Origin: Fallopia convolvulus
Lineage: Eukaryota; Streptophyta; Magnoliopsida; Caryophyllales; Polygonaceae
Length of the DNA stretch: 64,000 nucleotides
Direction of reading: 5' to 3'
NCBI GenBank assembly: GCA_964016875.1
Contig: OZ024736.1
Coordinates: 38,596,707-38,660,706, forward strand
This document shows positions 35,401 to 47,329 of the stretch, in pieces. Position 1 is the stretch's first letter, and each line of letters begins with the position of its first letter. A program made the translations under genes and the position numbers. Under the pieces are notes generated by a model that did no database searches, was not told the origin of the DNA, and saw only the letters and a list, made by a program, of their open reading frames with translations.

Positions 35401-36021
35401 AAGAATTACCAATGGTGAGGGACTGCAGTTGGCAAATATAGATGCTTTGTGGATATATAGAACTTGGATTGTCGTTCAACATGTATGATAAATTGCTTGT
35501 TCCACATTTCTTCAGGATAAATTAGACGATTCAGCATACACAATCTTGTCAGACTACCATTCTGCAACAGTCAAGCTTCTCTCTTTGATGGCAGCTGCAA
35601 CTAACGAGGTTAGACAATCTTTCCTCCCTATTGTTTCAAGGATGTGGGTGTTCACAGAATCATAGTTTCTTTGAGATATACTACGTTCCTCTGGGCATAC
35701 TTGTGGGCCCATCCCTCCTGTTACTTATTCTGATCCACCAATAAAAAAGAAAAAGAAATCTTATAAGAATTGAGACAAAAGGTATATATACAGGCCATCC
35801 TGCTCATAACGTTGAAATTACCTCTGAGGTTACAATCTGTCATCTTGGCTCAAAATTCGTTGTATTGTTCTGGTCTCCTAAACGCTAGTTTTATTTCATT
35901 TGTTCAGGAGGAGGATTGCTCTTCCGATAGGGTTATGTCGAAACGGGAGCTACTTGAGAGCCTAATGCCAGCCTTGAAGGGTCTAGTTTTGGGATCTTCA
36001 CAACCCCCGGAACAAAGTTGA
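29450..36021 (+). CDS. UFL1: E3 UFM1-protein ligase 1 homolog
   Basis: Twenty exons: 29450-29623, 29979-30290, 30379-30645, 30839-30886, 31001-31066, 31156-31259, 31617-31710, 31813-31869, 32253-32661, 32749-32903, 33145-33210, 33295-33363, 33456-33548, 33691-33756, 34010-34056, 34144-34207, 34770-34847, 34956-35018, 35516-35608, 35908-36021. They sum to 2439 nt (812 residues), close to the known plant UFL1 length of about 820. The N-terminus MDEELLELQRQFEVAQQ and the block IDFDLLHTVSGKEYITPEQL are characteristic of the family. Exon 9 encodes a Lys/Ser-rich low-complexity region (KGSKKKKGRSAGSG). UFL1 is the ligase that transfers UFM1 to substrates at the ER surface, including ribosomal protein in ribosome quality control. 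Phase is consistent at every junction. All exons have GT/AG introns. A SINE sits in intron 8. Confidence 0.96.
31915..32005 (+). mobile_element. SINE fragment with (TTG)n tail in UFL1 intron 8
   Basis: A 91-bp insertion flanked by a perfect 11-bp duplication GAGGAAAAGGA (31904-31914 and 32006-32016). The body (TGCGTACATCTCGAACCCCC, then CCGGGTTCCACCTGGGTAGA) matches the 3' part of TS/Au-type plant SINEs and ends in TTG triplets instead of poly(A), as TS SINEs do. It lacks the tRNA-like head, so it is 5'-truncated. Confidence 0.85.
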
Positions 36022-38189
36022 TCGTTTCGATAAATAAAAAAAATAACTTCTTTTTCTTGTGCCAATTATCAACGGTAGCATCTACAGTATTAAGACTATG
36101 GCACAGAAAATCGTAGGGATGCAATGGTTTTGTCTTCATAGGACTACAGAAAGAGCACACTAGTTGTCTGCTTTGTGAAAATTAAAACCTCACCCTTAGA
36201 ATGAGTTTAGTATGCTTAAACTAACTTAACTTGGCCCAATTGTGTGACCATCTTCTCGTTGGGCCGTTTCTTCAGAAACATTGAATGCTAACAGGTTGGT
36301 TTCCATGTTTACAACTATACAATCCATTTCTTTGATGAATTGGGTATTCATAATACTGACTTGATTCCATTTTAGTGTTATATATGTGTAACTTTTCAAA
36401 TATTAATATATTATAATACGAAAAAAAAAGCATAATCTTTTGCTTCTCAAAAGTCTTACATGTCTCTAAAGTCTTTGAAAAGAGCTGAAAATTGTTTGTC
36501 CGAATCTGAGAAAGCAACTTTGTTTCTTCCTGCCCACGAAAATCTTTTCCATTATACATCTACATTGTACTTCCACTAGCGAGTATTTTTTATGTACATA
36601 ACTACATCTCTCACGGACTGAAAGTTTCAATCTTATTCCTCAAAAAGAAAGTTTCAATCTTATCCCAGCATGAAAATAGGATTAGAGACATAGAACCTGG
36701 CTTCACTTGACTTATAGCCTGTTCAGGTCAATGTCAATGCAACAATATGTTTTGGAAAAAAAATTAATAGCATAATATACTTACTAAAATAATATAAATG
36801 ACTATTAAATGCTCACTAGCACTTGAACCATCAAATCATTTCAAATTTTTTAAAATATTTTTGTTTTACTTATTCAAAGTGAGCAAGTAGACGGAAAAAA
36901 ATATCACAATAAAAATCAATTTAGAAATTTATTTGGCTATTTCCGTGTGCTTTGTATAAAGCTGAACTGAATCCATACTCAACAATGAAATTTCCAATTC
37001 AAACAAAAAAACAGTTTCTTAAAGTTTAAGAAGTTGACTTCCAACAATAGTGAAATTTTCAGTGACATTTTTATATTTTTATCTCTGGCGACAGGCAATG
37101 CTATGATATTTGTGCATCTTTGTTTGTCAAACTAGAAGATGCTACGTACGTTGGTTCCTCTGTAAATCTTGAAAGATTCTTTATGTTTGTTCCGAGAGAA
37201 AATATGGAGAAAATGGTGCCCGTTACTTTATCTTAATTTCGAAAATACAGTAACAATTGAGGTAGTGAATGAGTACGTGGTAAGTGTGACACGCACTGTG
37301 GTAGCGAACTAGCGGGATCCTGTCACGCAATCGCGGTTCAATGCGAAGGCCACTCGAAACCTCCTATTAAACTCAAGCGACATCGACAGATATGTTAAAC
37401 TTAAGAGAAAAAAAAAAAGAGAGAAGAAATTTGTTGACTGAAATATACTATGTAAGTAATGTAACTATTTCATGTCAATTTTCAACCATACAAATATGTT
37501 CTTTTTTGTTTGAAAAGATTAGACTTAGGTGGGACTCAACTCTCAAGTAAGACTCCAGCCTTGAAAAAATTTGCGGATGAAAGAGTTAGATATTTAATTT
37601 GTTGCAGCTTATATATAAATTGCTTACATTTTTTCATTCAAAAAATAATACAGCAAATGCACATTGAATAACATAAAAAAATAGTTGAAAATGGGGAATA
37701 CTGAGAAAGAAAGAAAGGGTGGCACGAGACACTAGCTACATGAATTGCTTCGGCCTTTGCCTTAAATGAACGGGAATCACAGAAACGAGACAGCAATTTC
37801 CTCCCTGGTACTCTACTCACTTTATAGTTTAATATTCTGACTTTATGCTAAATACCAGTATTCATTTCAATAATACAATATAATAATAATGGTGATATGG
37901 TGGCGATGTTGATGGAAGAAAGATCGATCAAGAAAAAATAAGGACTATCGTCGTGGTACGAATATTCTTGCGAGAGAGAGTGACAGTGACAGCTAACATC
38001 CATCGTGGGTTCCACAATTGATGAATCAATCTATGCCGTTGGATGTCTCATCTTTGCATCAACAACTTCTTGGACGGCTCACACTTTTTCTCACTTTAAT
38101 TTCTTTCTTGATATATCATCTTGCTCCATGGACTTTTCGAGGTCATTAAATTTGATATTTTTTGAATTCATATTAAATACAATAATTTA
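36022..38189. other. UFL1 3' region and AT-rich spacer
   Basis: The first 150-200 bp are the likely UFL1 3' UTR. The rest holds no recognised gene or RNA. A small duplication of GAAAGTTTCAATCTTAT lies at 36620-36665. Short ORFs here look random. Confidence 0.5.
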
Positions 38190-38470
38190 CAAATGGTCAA
38201 GGCCGTTCTTAGTGACTGGCGCTGGCCGTGAGAGATTCAGTTGTTGCGTTCAGACATCCATTGCTTGCTTGCCCGGTTTCAGGATTGGAGTATTTCTCAT
38301 GTGATCTTCCACGAGTGCAATTCTGTGGTGGACTTCATTGCTGGATCTTTCAGACGTGTATCTTCTATCCCGCTTGCAGATGACTCGGATTTATTTACCC
38401 TCATCTATGTTTTAGGGCGACCACTAGCTTTTTAGTGACCACTCTAATCTCTTTCCTTATAAAAAAAAAT
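38190..38470 (+). mobile_element. LINE 3' fragment (RNase H-like tail)
   Basis: The plus strand encodes LLARFQDWSISHVIFHECNS and VVDFIAGSFRRVSSIP, a C-terminal RNase H-like motif, and ends CTAATCTCTTTCCTTATAAAAAAAAA. The minus-strand LINE at 12962 ends CTAATCCCTTTCGTTGTATGAAAAAAAA, so the two share a 3' end and belong to one family. 5'-truncated; no target duplication was found, and the left limit is approximate. Confidence 0.7.
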
Positions 38471-38640
38471 ATATTTCTAAGGATTCACAAGATGAAACTT
38501 TCAATTTACAAATAAGCTTCATTGCAACATATCATTAACTAATTTTTATTAATATAATGGTAACTCTAAATAGAACTCAATCGAATTAAATCTATATATG
38601 TATCATGTTAAAATTTGTGTTCATATTGGAAATAAAAATA

Positions 38641-39316
38641 AACTAGTTGAAGTCCCGTGATATTCACGGGATAATTTTACTAAAAAATTATACAATTCTA
38701 CAATATTAATTTGAAATACTAAATATATTTATATAATATTCTAATAAATTATGCAATAGACAAATGCATAAGAAGATAAAGAAAATCTAATTTTGTAATT
38801 TAAATTAATTAAAATTCGATTTTTTTTTTGACATTTACATTTTACATATAATCTTAGTCATCAACATAAAATTATATATTTTTCTCAAAATAAAAATATA
38901 TCAACATAACAAAATTTATTATTTAAAATTATATCATTATATAGATATAAATTTTATACTTGGAGCTCAAGCCTTGTTAAAAGATAAAAAAAAAATATAT
39001 TAAAACCCTAAATCTTGTTAAGAGATAAAAATATTAAATTAATATGGAAAACATCATCTCATAGGAATTTATGTATATAGAAATTATATAAATATGTTAT
39101 CAATTGTAGTAAACTAATTCATAATCCATAGATAAAAAATTATATACATAAAAATTATATAAACATGTTATCTATTTAGTATATATATAGCAAGAATATT
39201 ATAAGCTGTTATAAAATTTATCAAAATATAATTTTATATTAATTTATTAAAAAATTTCACGTGGCGCAAATTTTACAACAGACTTGGGTTCTGCTTTATA
39301 ATGTATTAGTATAGAT
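38641..39316. repeat. ACTAGT-start AT-rich repeat (copy 1)
   Basis: Starts AACTAGTTGAAGTCCCGTG, contains a short perfect stem CCCGTGA-TAT-TCACGGG (38654-38670), and ends near CTTTATAATGTATTAGTATAG. Related starts occur at 44760 and 62281. The type is not certain; a Helitron-like element is one option, and no clear target duplication was seen. Confidence 0.45.
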
Positions 39317-39977
39317 CTAAGTCATTTTATTTAAAAAAATCGATGTTCTTGATTACGCTTTTATTAAAAGAAAGTAAATTATTTTTTTAAAATGAAGTAA
39401 ATTGAATGATTGTTAGCCTAGAGCAACTTATAGTTATAGGCACAAAAATTATTTCTATAATTTCAACAAAAAAATTGATACAAAATAATACCCAATAAGA
39501 AACCTTCTTAACAAAATCCAAGATTAAATTATACTTACATATATCAATCCAAGACCTTAAATATCATGTAGAAAAAAAAATGATAAAGTTCACGCACTTG
39601 ATTATCTTTAATTGTTCAAATGATACTTTTGCGAGTATATAATATTTAAATTAATATCAATGATGTGATAATATCAAACATGTAAAATAACCATCCCTCT
39701 TTTTCTTCTTCTTATTGAGCAAGTATATTATTGACCATTATCGAAAGTGTGTATATGGATTTGCTTGTAGTGGTAGTGGTTGAAGGGAGAAAGAGCTATC
39801 GGAAGGGAGCTAGAAACTTCCATCTTCAAGTTTAATATCATTACGACATTGACCATTAAATTATGTCTAGTAAACGTGTATTTTTTTAGTAGTCATAGTA
39901 AGATAAGTTTTATTTATGTTGTAAAAGTCTATGGGTCATAAGACTAGGGGTCATGCATACCTTATGCATGCACATGT
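39317..39977. other. AT-rich spacer, nothing recognised
   Basis: No ORF, RNA or repeat structure that I can support. Confidence 0.4.
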
Positions 39978-41930
39978 ATTGTTGAGTTATAAGTTGATTA
40001 GTTGTGGAAAAATAGAACTTATTTCACATTTGAAATAAGAATATAAAGTGTTTACTATATAAGTATATTAGTTATTTTTTCTATTGTTAACTGATTTTAG
40101 GATAGAATTACATGGGTTTATAAGCGAGGCTTATACGCGCATCTGTGTCCGTATTAATATGACCTCCAATTTACCTACTTACTGGGCTCATGGACTTTCT
40201 TCATAATATTAGAACGGGTGATATCCGCCTTTTAGTCATGTTTTAGGGTGTGTTTTTATGTGTTTGAGTCTTTTTCTTTAGTTTTATGTTTTGTTTTGAG
40301 TCGTTTGTGTAGGTTTTCGTATTTACTTAAGATATGGAGTCTACATAAGCTTTGATGGTGTTTTTATAGGTTTTGGAGCTGTTTGGAGCATGTTTTAAGA
40401 AGAGGAGCAAAGCCAATGGAAAGCACTCAAGAAAGAGATGAAGATCAAGTTTAAAGCCATGAAAGAAGTTTAGAGACCCGTTGCCGAGCCCAAAGAAGAA
40501 GAATCAAGGCAAAAAAGGAAGGCTAATGACCCTCTACCGAATCAATAACGAGCCAGTTTTCACACTGCAGGGGGTCGTTACCTAGGTACACAAGGTCGGT
40601 AACGAGGTGTTCAGCAAAGGAGGAAAAGTTCAGCAAATCAGAGTTCTACCGACCCTGACGGGGTCGGTACCGAGGCTTCCGTGTCGGTAGAAGACAGTAC
40701 GAGTCGACGCAATTAAAGACTTTCTATATATCCCTTATCTTTATATTATTAGATAGTATATCTTATAGAAGATTTATTTCCTTATAAATAACTTTAGTTT
40801 CTCCATAAATACTTTTGTCTACCTCTAGTTTTTCTATCATCTTTTGGGGAGGAATTTCGAGTAGAAGAGGAGAGAGGGTGTGACATAGAGTAGAAAGAGG
40901 ACGAAAATTGGAGTTACTTGGCAGACAAGTTTCGTTTTGAATTCAATTTATAAGCTTTTCCTTTCTTTATTAATTCATTTGCTTTGTTTTAATCATGATT
41001 TGTGAGTAGTTTCTCTCTCTAAGGTTGGGGTTAAACCCAACAATGGTTATGTATTTTTGCTCTTGATCATGTTGTGATTGTTTTTATTGCATGATTCTAT
41101 TCTATTGTTCTTAAATCCTTGAAACAAAAGTTGAAAAGGAATTTTTCGTTCATAGTTGAAGCGAAAACAGAAACTTTGGATCAGAATAGTCAATTAGGGT
41201 TTTGAAGCGAAAGCGAATCAATCTTAGTTAAAGTAGAAGAGATAGATAGAACAAGTTTATTGATTTAGCGAAAGTTGATTGATTTACTTACTTAGTTGTT
41301 GATACTTGACGACTTTATGTGATAAATGCATGATCTTTGTGTTTCATTAGCATTTGCATGCATAATTATTATTGTGGAAATACAAAAATCTTAGATTTTC
41401 TCTCTTATTGATAAAAACATAAGCTTTGTTGATTACTTGCACTCTAAGTAAGAACAACTTGAAACTGATTTTCTCCCGTGCATGAACCTGACTTCGCTAT
41501 ACACAACGAGATTTTGATTAAAAATTTAGTTGTTGTCAAGAAGCCCTCTCAACAACGGGTTTAATCACGGGCCCATCATTTACCTTGGGTTGGACTTAGC
41601 GATCGAGTTGGGTCCATCCGTTATCTACCTTAACCTATTGAGTGGCAGATGGCCTTCCTAGTTGCACCTTAAATTACCAATGTTCAAGTGTTAATTGTCC
41701 TTCCCGATTGCACTTGAGGTGCGTGTTAGGAATAAAAGTTATTCCACAATTGAAATAAGAATATAAACTATCCACGACATAAGTATATGGATTATTCTTC
41801 CTATTAGGTTTTATGATGGAACCTCATGGACTTGTGTGCTAGGCTCATACGTTCTTATGTACCTCTACCAACATGTCCTCCAATTTATCTATCTATCGGG
41901 CTCACGAACTTTCTTCATTAGTTCAAATTT
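39978..41930 (+). repeat. Diverged direct repeats, possible TRIM-like element
   Basis: Two diverged copies in the same orientation, about 39978-40215 and 41727-41925, share GAAATAAGAATATAAA, a CATAAGTATAT block, a TTTTAGGATRGAA-like block, and end near GGGCTCAYGRACTTTCTTCAT. They look like LTRs of a small non-autonomous element. The interval between them was enlarged by a solo LTR at 40219-41554. Element class is an inference. Confidence 0.5.
40219..41554 (+). mobile_element. 1336-bp solo LTR
   Basis: Starts TGATATCCGCC and ends CTCTCAACA, flanked by a perfect 5-bp duplication ACGGG (40214-40218 and 41555-41559). It has no coding content. The long GC-balanced block with GGTCGGTACCGAGG-type motifs near 40560-40690, followed by a TATA-like stretch and a leader, fits a Gypsy-type LTR. 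Strand is a guess from those features. Confidence 0.78.
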
Positions 41931-42386
41931 GTTTTCGTCGTGAGATATTATAGTTCAAACAAGTTTTGTTAGCTTAATTGGTTTGACTCACCTAATACTT
42001 GAATACCAAATTTAGCGTTTTAATTTCTTTATAACCAAACTCAAATAACACGCGTATAAGTAACATTTATCGCTAAACCCAACTCAAACTACAACAAACA
42101 AAAAGAGACCCAAAACACATTGAATCACTAATGCCCTCAAATCAAACGATATACCAACCTTAATAATAGCATGGCCTAATTAGTTTAGGCTTTCAATATG
42201 TAACATTATACTTCAACACATATTTTGTTTATTTTTTAAATTTTATACTTTGTTATACAATTGATTATAAAAGAGATTCATATATCTCAATAATATAATA
42301 ATATTGATAATGTGTTAACTTTAATGACACAACAACCATACTAAAATATTTTTGTCTCTCCTTGGTCCTTGCACCTACATTTTAGT
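41931..42386. other. AT-rich spacer, nothing recognised
   Basis: No coding, RNA or repeat structure supported. Confidence 0.4.
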
Positions 42387-42397
42387 TTAAATTTAGA

Positions 42398-42494
42398 GGC
42401 TTTGGGGCATCTAGTCAAACGGTTAAGCCTCAAGAGTACTACCCAGAGGTCCCCGATTCGACTCTCATGGGCAGTGCCCTCACTAAAAAAAAAA
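42398..42494 (+). mobile_element. Short tRNA-derived SINE
   Basis: A 97-bp insertion flanked by a perfect 11-bp duplication TTAAATTTAGA (42387-42397 and 42495-42505), with a 3' A-run. Internal pol III promoter-like blocks are seen: an A-box-like CTAGTCAAACGGTTAAG and a B-box-like GATTCGACTC. A diverged relative may lie at 58955-59065. Confidence 0.85.
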
Positions 42495-42505
42495 TTAAAT
42501 TTAGA

Positions 42506-44759
42506 TGAAGTTAACATATTACCAATATTCTTATAATGTTGAGATATATATATGAAATATTTAAGTACTACGAGTTTAATTTTTGGTTTTTTCCTTTTTT
42601 TTGGAACAAAACTTGCAACCATTTATTAAATTCAATTCAAATCCGCATGTAAAATGATCACCTGCCTAATAATATCGTTGACTAATAAACAATCATGAAT
42701 TCATGATCATCAATCTCATTCCAATTCAATGAGATGTAAGATATCAAACAAAACAATCCCTAAAAAGATCTGTCAAAAGAATAAGAATTGAGCTTCAAAA
42801 TTAGACCCAACACACCAGCCCCCATAATCACTTGCCTAGACGCCAATCCCTACAATGCTTGCACACCTAACAATAATGCTTGGACCTCAGCCATTTGGTC
42901 ATCATAACATATATGTAATCGCCTCGCCATTTGGACATCATAACAAACAACAATATATAATGGAAACTCCTTGTAAACCAACTAGTTTACTCAAAGAAAA
43001 ACCACCCCCTTTCGAGCTTCTTACTCGATCAGATTTTGAGAATACTTTGACTCACTTTATTGTTTTTTAAGTTTTTACAAAGCTCTCATGTGTACAAGTA
43101 TTGATTTTCACAACCTTGAACCACACTCTACCTGTATATCACAACTCTCAATTTCACGTTATGCCTAAGAACTTTCAGCTACACCACTCATACGAATCCC
43201 ATGCACGAGTCTTCTTGCTTTCTTCTCTTTCTCACACAAATACAGAGTTATGCTCAAATGTCTTACTTCTAACCTAAAAACAATGCAGTATTTAAGCTAG
43301 AAGAATACGTGATTTCGTAAGATATCATTTTCTATTTGGTTAAGGAATTGACATCTCATAGAATCTTACAAAATCCTTCCTAAAATAATGTTTAAGCACA
43401 TAGGAGATAATCACACAATAATAATTGCACGTTCTTTTGATTTTTGCACTCTTTTGTGTTGATTTTCTCATAAAATAAACAATCCAACTGTTCTGGATAA
43501 GGTTGACGTTTTCCTTCCTAAAACAATTTTCTACCAGTTGTTTTTATTAGTGACTTTTTCACATAATTTGATATCACCAACTCTCCATACAACTTCGACC
43601 TTTTCCTTCCTAAAACAGTTTTTCTTTCACAAAATAAACACTCCAAACTGGTTTGGATAAGATTGACGTTTCCCTTTCTAAAACAATTTTCTACCTATTG
43701 TTTTATTATTAGTGACTTTTTCACATAATTTGATATCACCAACTTTCCATACAACTTCTGTATATTGACCTTTGAAACTATCAAAACTAAATCTTCTAAT
43801 AATTATTGAATTTGACTTGAGTTTGTGAGCATGACATTTCTTAGTTCTTTCTTTATATTTAGTGTTTTTTTATTCTTGTAAATTTTTTACATTTCAATTA
43901 CATCTTCTATTTCTAAACCTTAATAAATTTTAAAAAAATGAGGCCTCTTTTTATATTTGGACAATTTTTGTCAAACTATGCATCACATCACGATGGTGGT
44001 AGAGCATCATACCAAATTAATCTTGTTGGCGTATATGTTTCGTCTTCTCCAATTTGACCCATTAATATTTCATGTCAAAATCTTAACATTTTGGATGTAT
44101 ACGATCGAGTAATGGCGGATTATGAGGGTCCTTGCTGCAGTGCCCCCTTCTCCCTATGTAAATTCTCCATTTCACTTTTATTGTTTCATTTTCGTGCTTC
44201 AATTAAATATTAAATTAATTTTAAAAAATAAAAAATTATATTTATATTATAAACAACTATATAAAAATATGTGAAAATTTATATCATTTTTTGTACAAAG
44301 TATTACCTTTTTAAAAATTTAAAATTATAAAATATTTTTTCCAAGTTGAAAATTGGCACACCTATGGCTATGTATATACTTGGTTAATATAAATATAATT
44401 TAAAAAAATAGCATTAATTTAATATTTTTATAACTAATGAAACACAAAAGTGAATACAAATGTGAAATAAAAAATTTGCCCGGTAAAGAAAGATAATAAA
44501 ACTTGATTTTTCGCTCAAAAGTCAAAAGTGAAGATAGGGAGGTAAAATCGAACCCAACATCTCCAAGTAATCATGTTCCCTTATAAGTTGCTTTAACCCC
44601 TCTTCTTATATTAATAGTTTTGAAATATTTTTCAAAATTTATAAGTTGCTTTAACCCCTCTTCTTATATTAATAGTTTTGAAATATTTTCCAAAATTAAC
44701 ATAGTTATCGTGTGCCCATATGAGCACACATTAACTGAACTGTAATTAATAATATATTT
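42506..44759. other. AT-rich spacer with two local duplications
   Basis: No gene seen. A diverged duplication with a period of about 162 bp spans roughly 43468-43770 (shared block GACTTTTTCACATAATTTGA). A near-perfect 58-bp tandem duplication spans 44583-44698 (shared start ATAAGTTGCTTTAACCCC). Confidence 0.6.
44583..44698. repeat. 58-bp tandem duplication
   Basis: Copies 44583-44640 and 44641-44698 differ by one or two bases, so the duplication is recent. No known function. Confidence 0.85.
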
Positions 44760-45830
44760 AACTAGTTAAATTTATGTGATACTCACGGGGTGATTTTACT
44801 AAAGATTATATGATATTTATATAAAACTTAAAATACTTGTATATAATATATCAATAAAATTATGTAATTTATAAAAAAATTAAGATTGTGCCACATACTT
44901 TAATTGAATATATTTAAAAATTATTTTTATCATTTATTAAGATCTTGTCCCATATTTTGATTCAAGTTTTTAAAATGTTAATTTCACTTAAATTCAATAT
45001 TTTTTTTATTTTTTATTTAAGATAGTAATATGCTTAAAACAATTAGTTTTTATAAAATATTTATTAAGGTTATGTATTTGAGTTCTTATCTTTTACACTA
45101 CTTTGTACTGAATATAATAATACTTTTAAATATGGAGAGCATTAATATAAAGATTAGTATAAAAGATAACATAGAGAAAAAAAATAAAAATAATATAATA
45201 CTATAATTAAATATAATTACAGTATGATATCTACTAAGGATAATATAACTTCTTTAAAATAGTTTTTTAACATTAATTTATTAAAATTTAGGTAGATATA
45301 TCAATGTGAGTTTAATTCAAATGAAACAAACTCTTCTCTTTAAACGAACTATTATCCTGAAACGAATGCACTTTTCTAGTTCGCATTGCACTTTTCCTAT
45401 TTCAGATTGCACTTTTCGGATTTGCACTTTTCATACTTTTTAGTGCACTTTTCATACTTTTTGTAGTCATTTTTTCGAACTGTACTTTTTGTATTTTATA
45501 ATGCACTTTATGAAAAGTGACTACTAATTAGGAAAAGTGCATTTGTTTTACGTTGAAGAATAAGAGTTTGTTAAAAGATAAAAGAAAATTTGTCATGCAT
45601 GTATAAAATTAATATAAAAATATTAACATAAAGATCAAGTTTCGTTAAAAGATATGCACAAAACTAATATGAAATGTATCAACACACACATATATATAGA
45701 TCAAGTTATTATAATATAAAAAATTAAATGTATAAAAAAATAATACAAGTTATTATTAAAAACTTGACATTATTTTATTTATGTAATACCACGTGGAGCA
45801 ATTTTTCAACAAAATTAGGTGAAAATAAAG
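44760..45830. repeat. ACTAGT-start AT-rich repeat (copy 2)
   Basis: Starts AACTAGTTAAATTTATGTG with a degraded version of the short stem (GTGATACTCACGGGG) and ends near an ACGTGGAGCAATTTTTCAAC block, comparable to ACGTGGCGCAAATTTTACAAC near the end of copy 1 at 39260. It is interrupted by the foldback element at 45325-45572. Boundaries are approximate. Confidence 0.4.
45325..45572. mobile_element. Foldback/MITE-like element with GCACTTTTC array
   Basis: Terminal inverted repeats begin AACAAACTCTT on both strands and remain similar for about 45 bp up to AAYGAATGCACTTTTC. Between them lie at least four direct copies of GCACTTTTC on the plus strand, then complementary GAAAAGTG motifs near the right end. 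The whole 248 bp could fold into a hairpin. No clear target duplication; superfamily unknown. Confidence 0.6.
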
Positions 45831-45896
45831 TAAATATACATTTGAAGAAAATTTATTATGGGTATCAGTATCACTATCGATCGATATACTACGAAG

Positions 45897-46067
45897 CATT
45901 GTTCTAAAAATCTCCGCATAGCTCCGTCTAGTCCTTACCTATGCGTTAGAAGGTGATATCCCGCCTAACCTTCCAGCCAATCTAGTCTGTTTAGGCCGCC
46001 TAGGCGCTAGGCGATCCCTCTTCGCCTAAGGTCTTCCTAGCGATTCCATTTTGAGAGAGTAACACTG
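45897..46067. mobile_element. hAT-type MITE, 171 bp
   Basis: Flanked by a perfect 8-bp duplication CTACGAAG (45889-45896 and 46068-46075). Termini are CATTGTT and AACACTG, an imperfect inverted repeat of the CAGTGTT type. Inside, GC-rich palindromic motifs such as GCCTAGGCGCTAGGCG occur. A different family from the G-rich MITEs at 2428 and 12188. Confidence 0.82.
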
Positions 46068-46089
46068 CTACGAAGTACTCTCTTTAATT

Positions 46090-46275
46090 CTTTTTTTTTG
46101 GTTGCCCACTGATTTACCAGATCTTCGTCTTGGCTACGTCCAGTTGGACTCAGGTCGTGCACCACACCTGACTTTGGCAGGTGAGTCTCCTAAAAGAAAT
46201 TTTTTACATCTATTGAAGTTGAACCCCAGCGTAAATGTGAAGCAAGCTGCTTACAACTTGAGCCAACTCCTTTGT
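46090..46275 (-). mobile_element. tRNA-derived SINE, 186 bp
   Basis: Flanked by a perfect 14-bp duplication TACTCTCTTTAATT (46076-46089 and 46276-46289). On the minus strand the head GGAGTTGGCTCAAGTTGTAA carries an A box (TGGCTCAAGTTG), followed by a B-box-like GGTTCAACTTC, a body, and an A-rich tail (plus-strand T9 at about 46091). Complete structure, so a full-length tRNA-derived SINE. Confidence 0.9.
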
Positions 46276-46289
46276 TACTCTCTTTAATT

Positions 46290-47329
46290 TTTTAAGTGTT
46301 GTGAAAATATAGAAAATATAAATTTTTTAGTTCCTTGCTAAGTTTCTTGCGTACAAATGACAACCCATAACAAACATGAAATACGATTCCACCGACGAAT
46401 CTCGTATACATCAATATTTGACATCACACAGATTTGTTTGTTACAAAATATGGAACAATCCATAGATTTAGATCACTCTCAATCGTTTTTAATAACTAGA
46501 TTTTCTTTCTCCTTTTTAATGAAACGATTATAATTATATGTTTCCACAAGTTTGGGAGAGGATGTTAAATTGTTAATAGAGATTTACATAATTAGTTAAT
46601 TACTCGATACACAAATAAAAAAAAAGTCACCAATTTCAAACCAGCTGACCAAAACCAATACGAATCTCAGTAGTATCTCACCATTCATTACGCCTAACAA
46701 CTCTCTATTTTGTAACAAACTAACTACTCTTCCTATATAGGTACTCTCCAACAACTATAATTGCTACGTACGTGAAGCATTTTTCCCTTAACCGAACTCC
46801 CCATAATTGTTACATGTGTATCCATCTATGTACCTACATAACAACTAACAGTCTAACATCATCAATGATCTTTCACTTAGACGTGCATTATATTGTAGCC
46901 GTGCAATTATTTTTTAGCTTATCTATTAATTAAACCACTTTTTTCTACTTATTTAAATTCCAAATTGTTTTATAGGAGTATACAAATAGACCCCCAATAC
47001 ATTGTATATTGTATACTTTATACATGAGTAAATTCTTAGTCGTACACGCACATAATTTTTAAGCAGACAAATGCCACAATAATATTTCACTCTCCCCTCA
47101 CGCAAGAATGCAAGATGTGTACTTTGTTTCGTGTCATACAGATCTTGGCTTTACTTGATTCTTCTTCTGCTTGTTCGGATCGGAAACCAACAAGAAAGTT
47201 CTTCTGTCCTTTTTTTTCTTTCCTCCCCTTAATTATTTATAGTATTAAAATAACTAATCATTATTTTTAATTTATTTTCTCTCTCCTCCCCCACTCACCT
47301 CCGTAGTCCGTTCTCTACCAAAAGCTTTC
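46290..47329. other. Upstream region of the Ca2+-ATPase gene
   Basis: AT-rich region without ORFs or repeats that I can name. Its right part should contain the promoter of the ER-type Ca2+-ATPase gene; no TATA box could be assigned with confidence. Confidence 0.45.

Noticed and set aside
37300..37360. tRNA-like patch with a B-box-like CGGTTCAATGC
   Set aside because: No cloverleaf or A box could be built at the right spacing.
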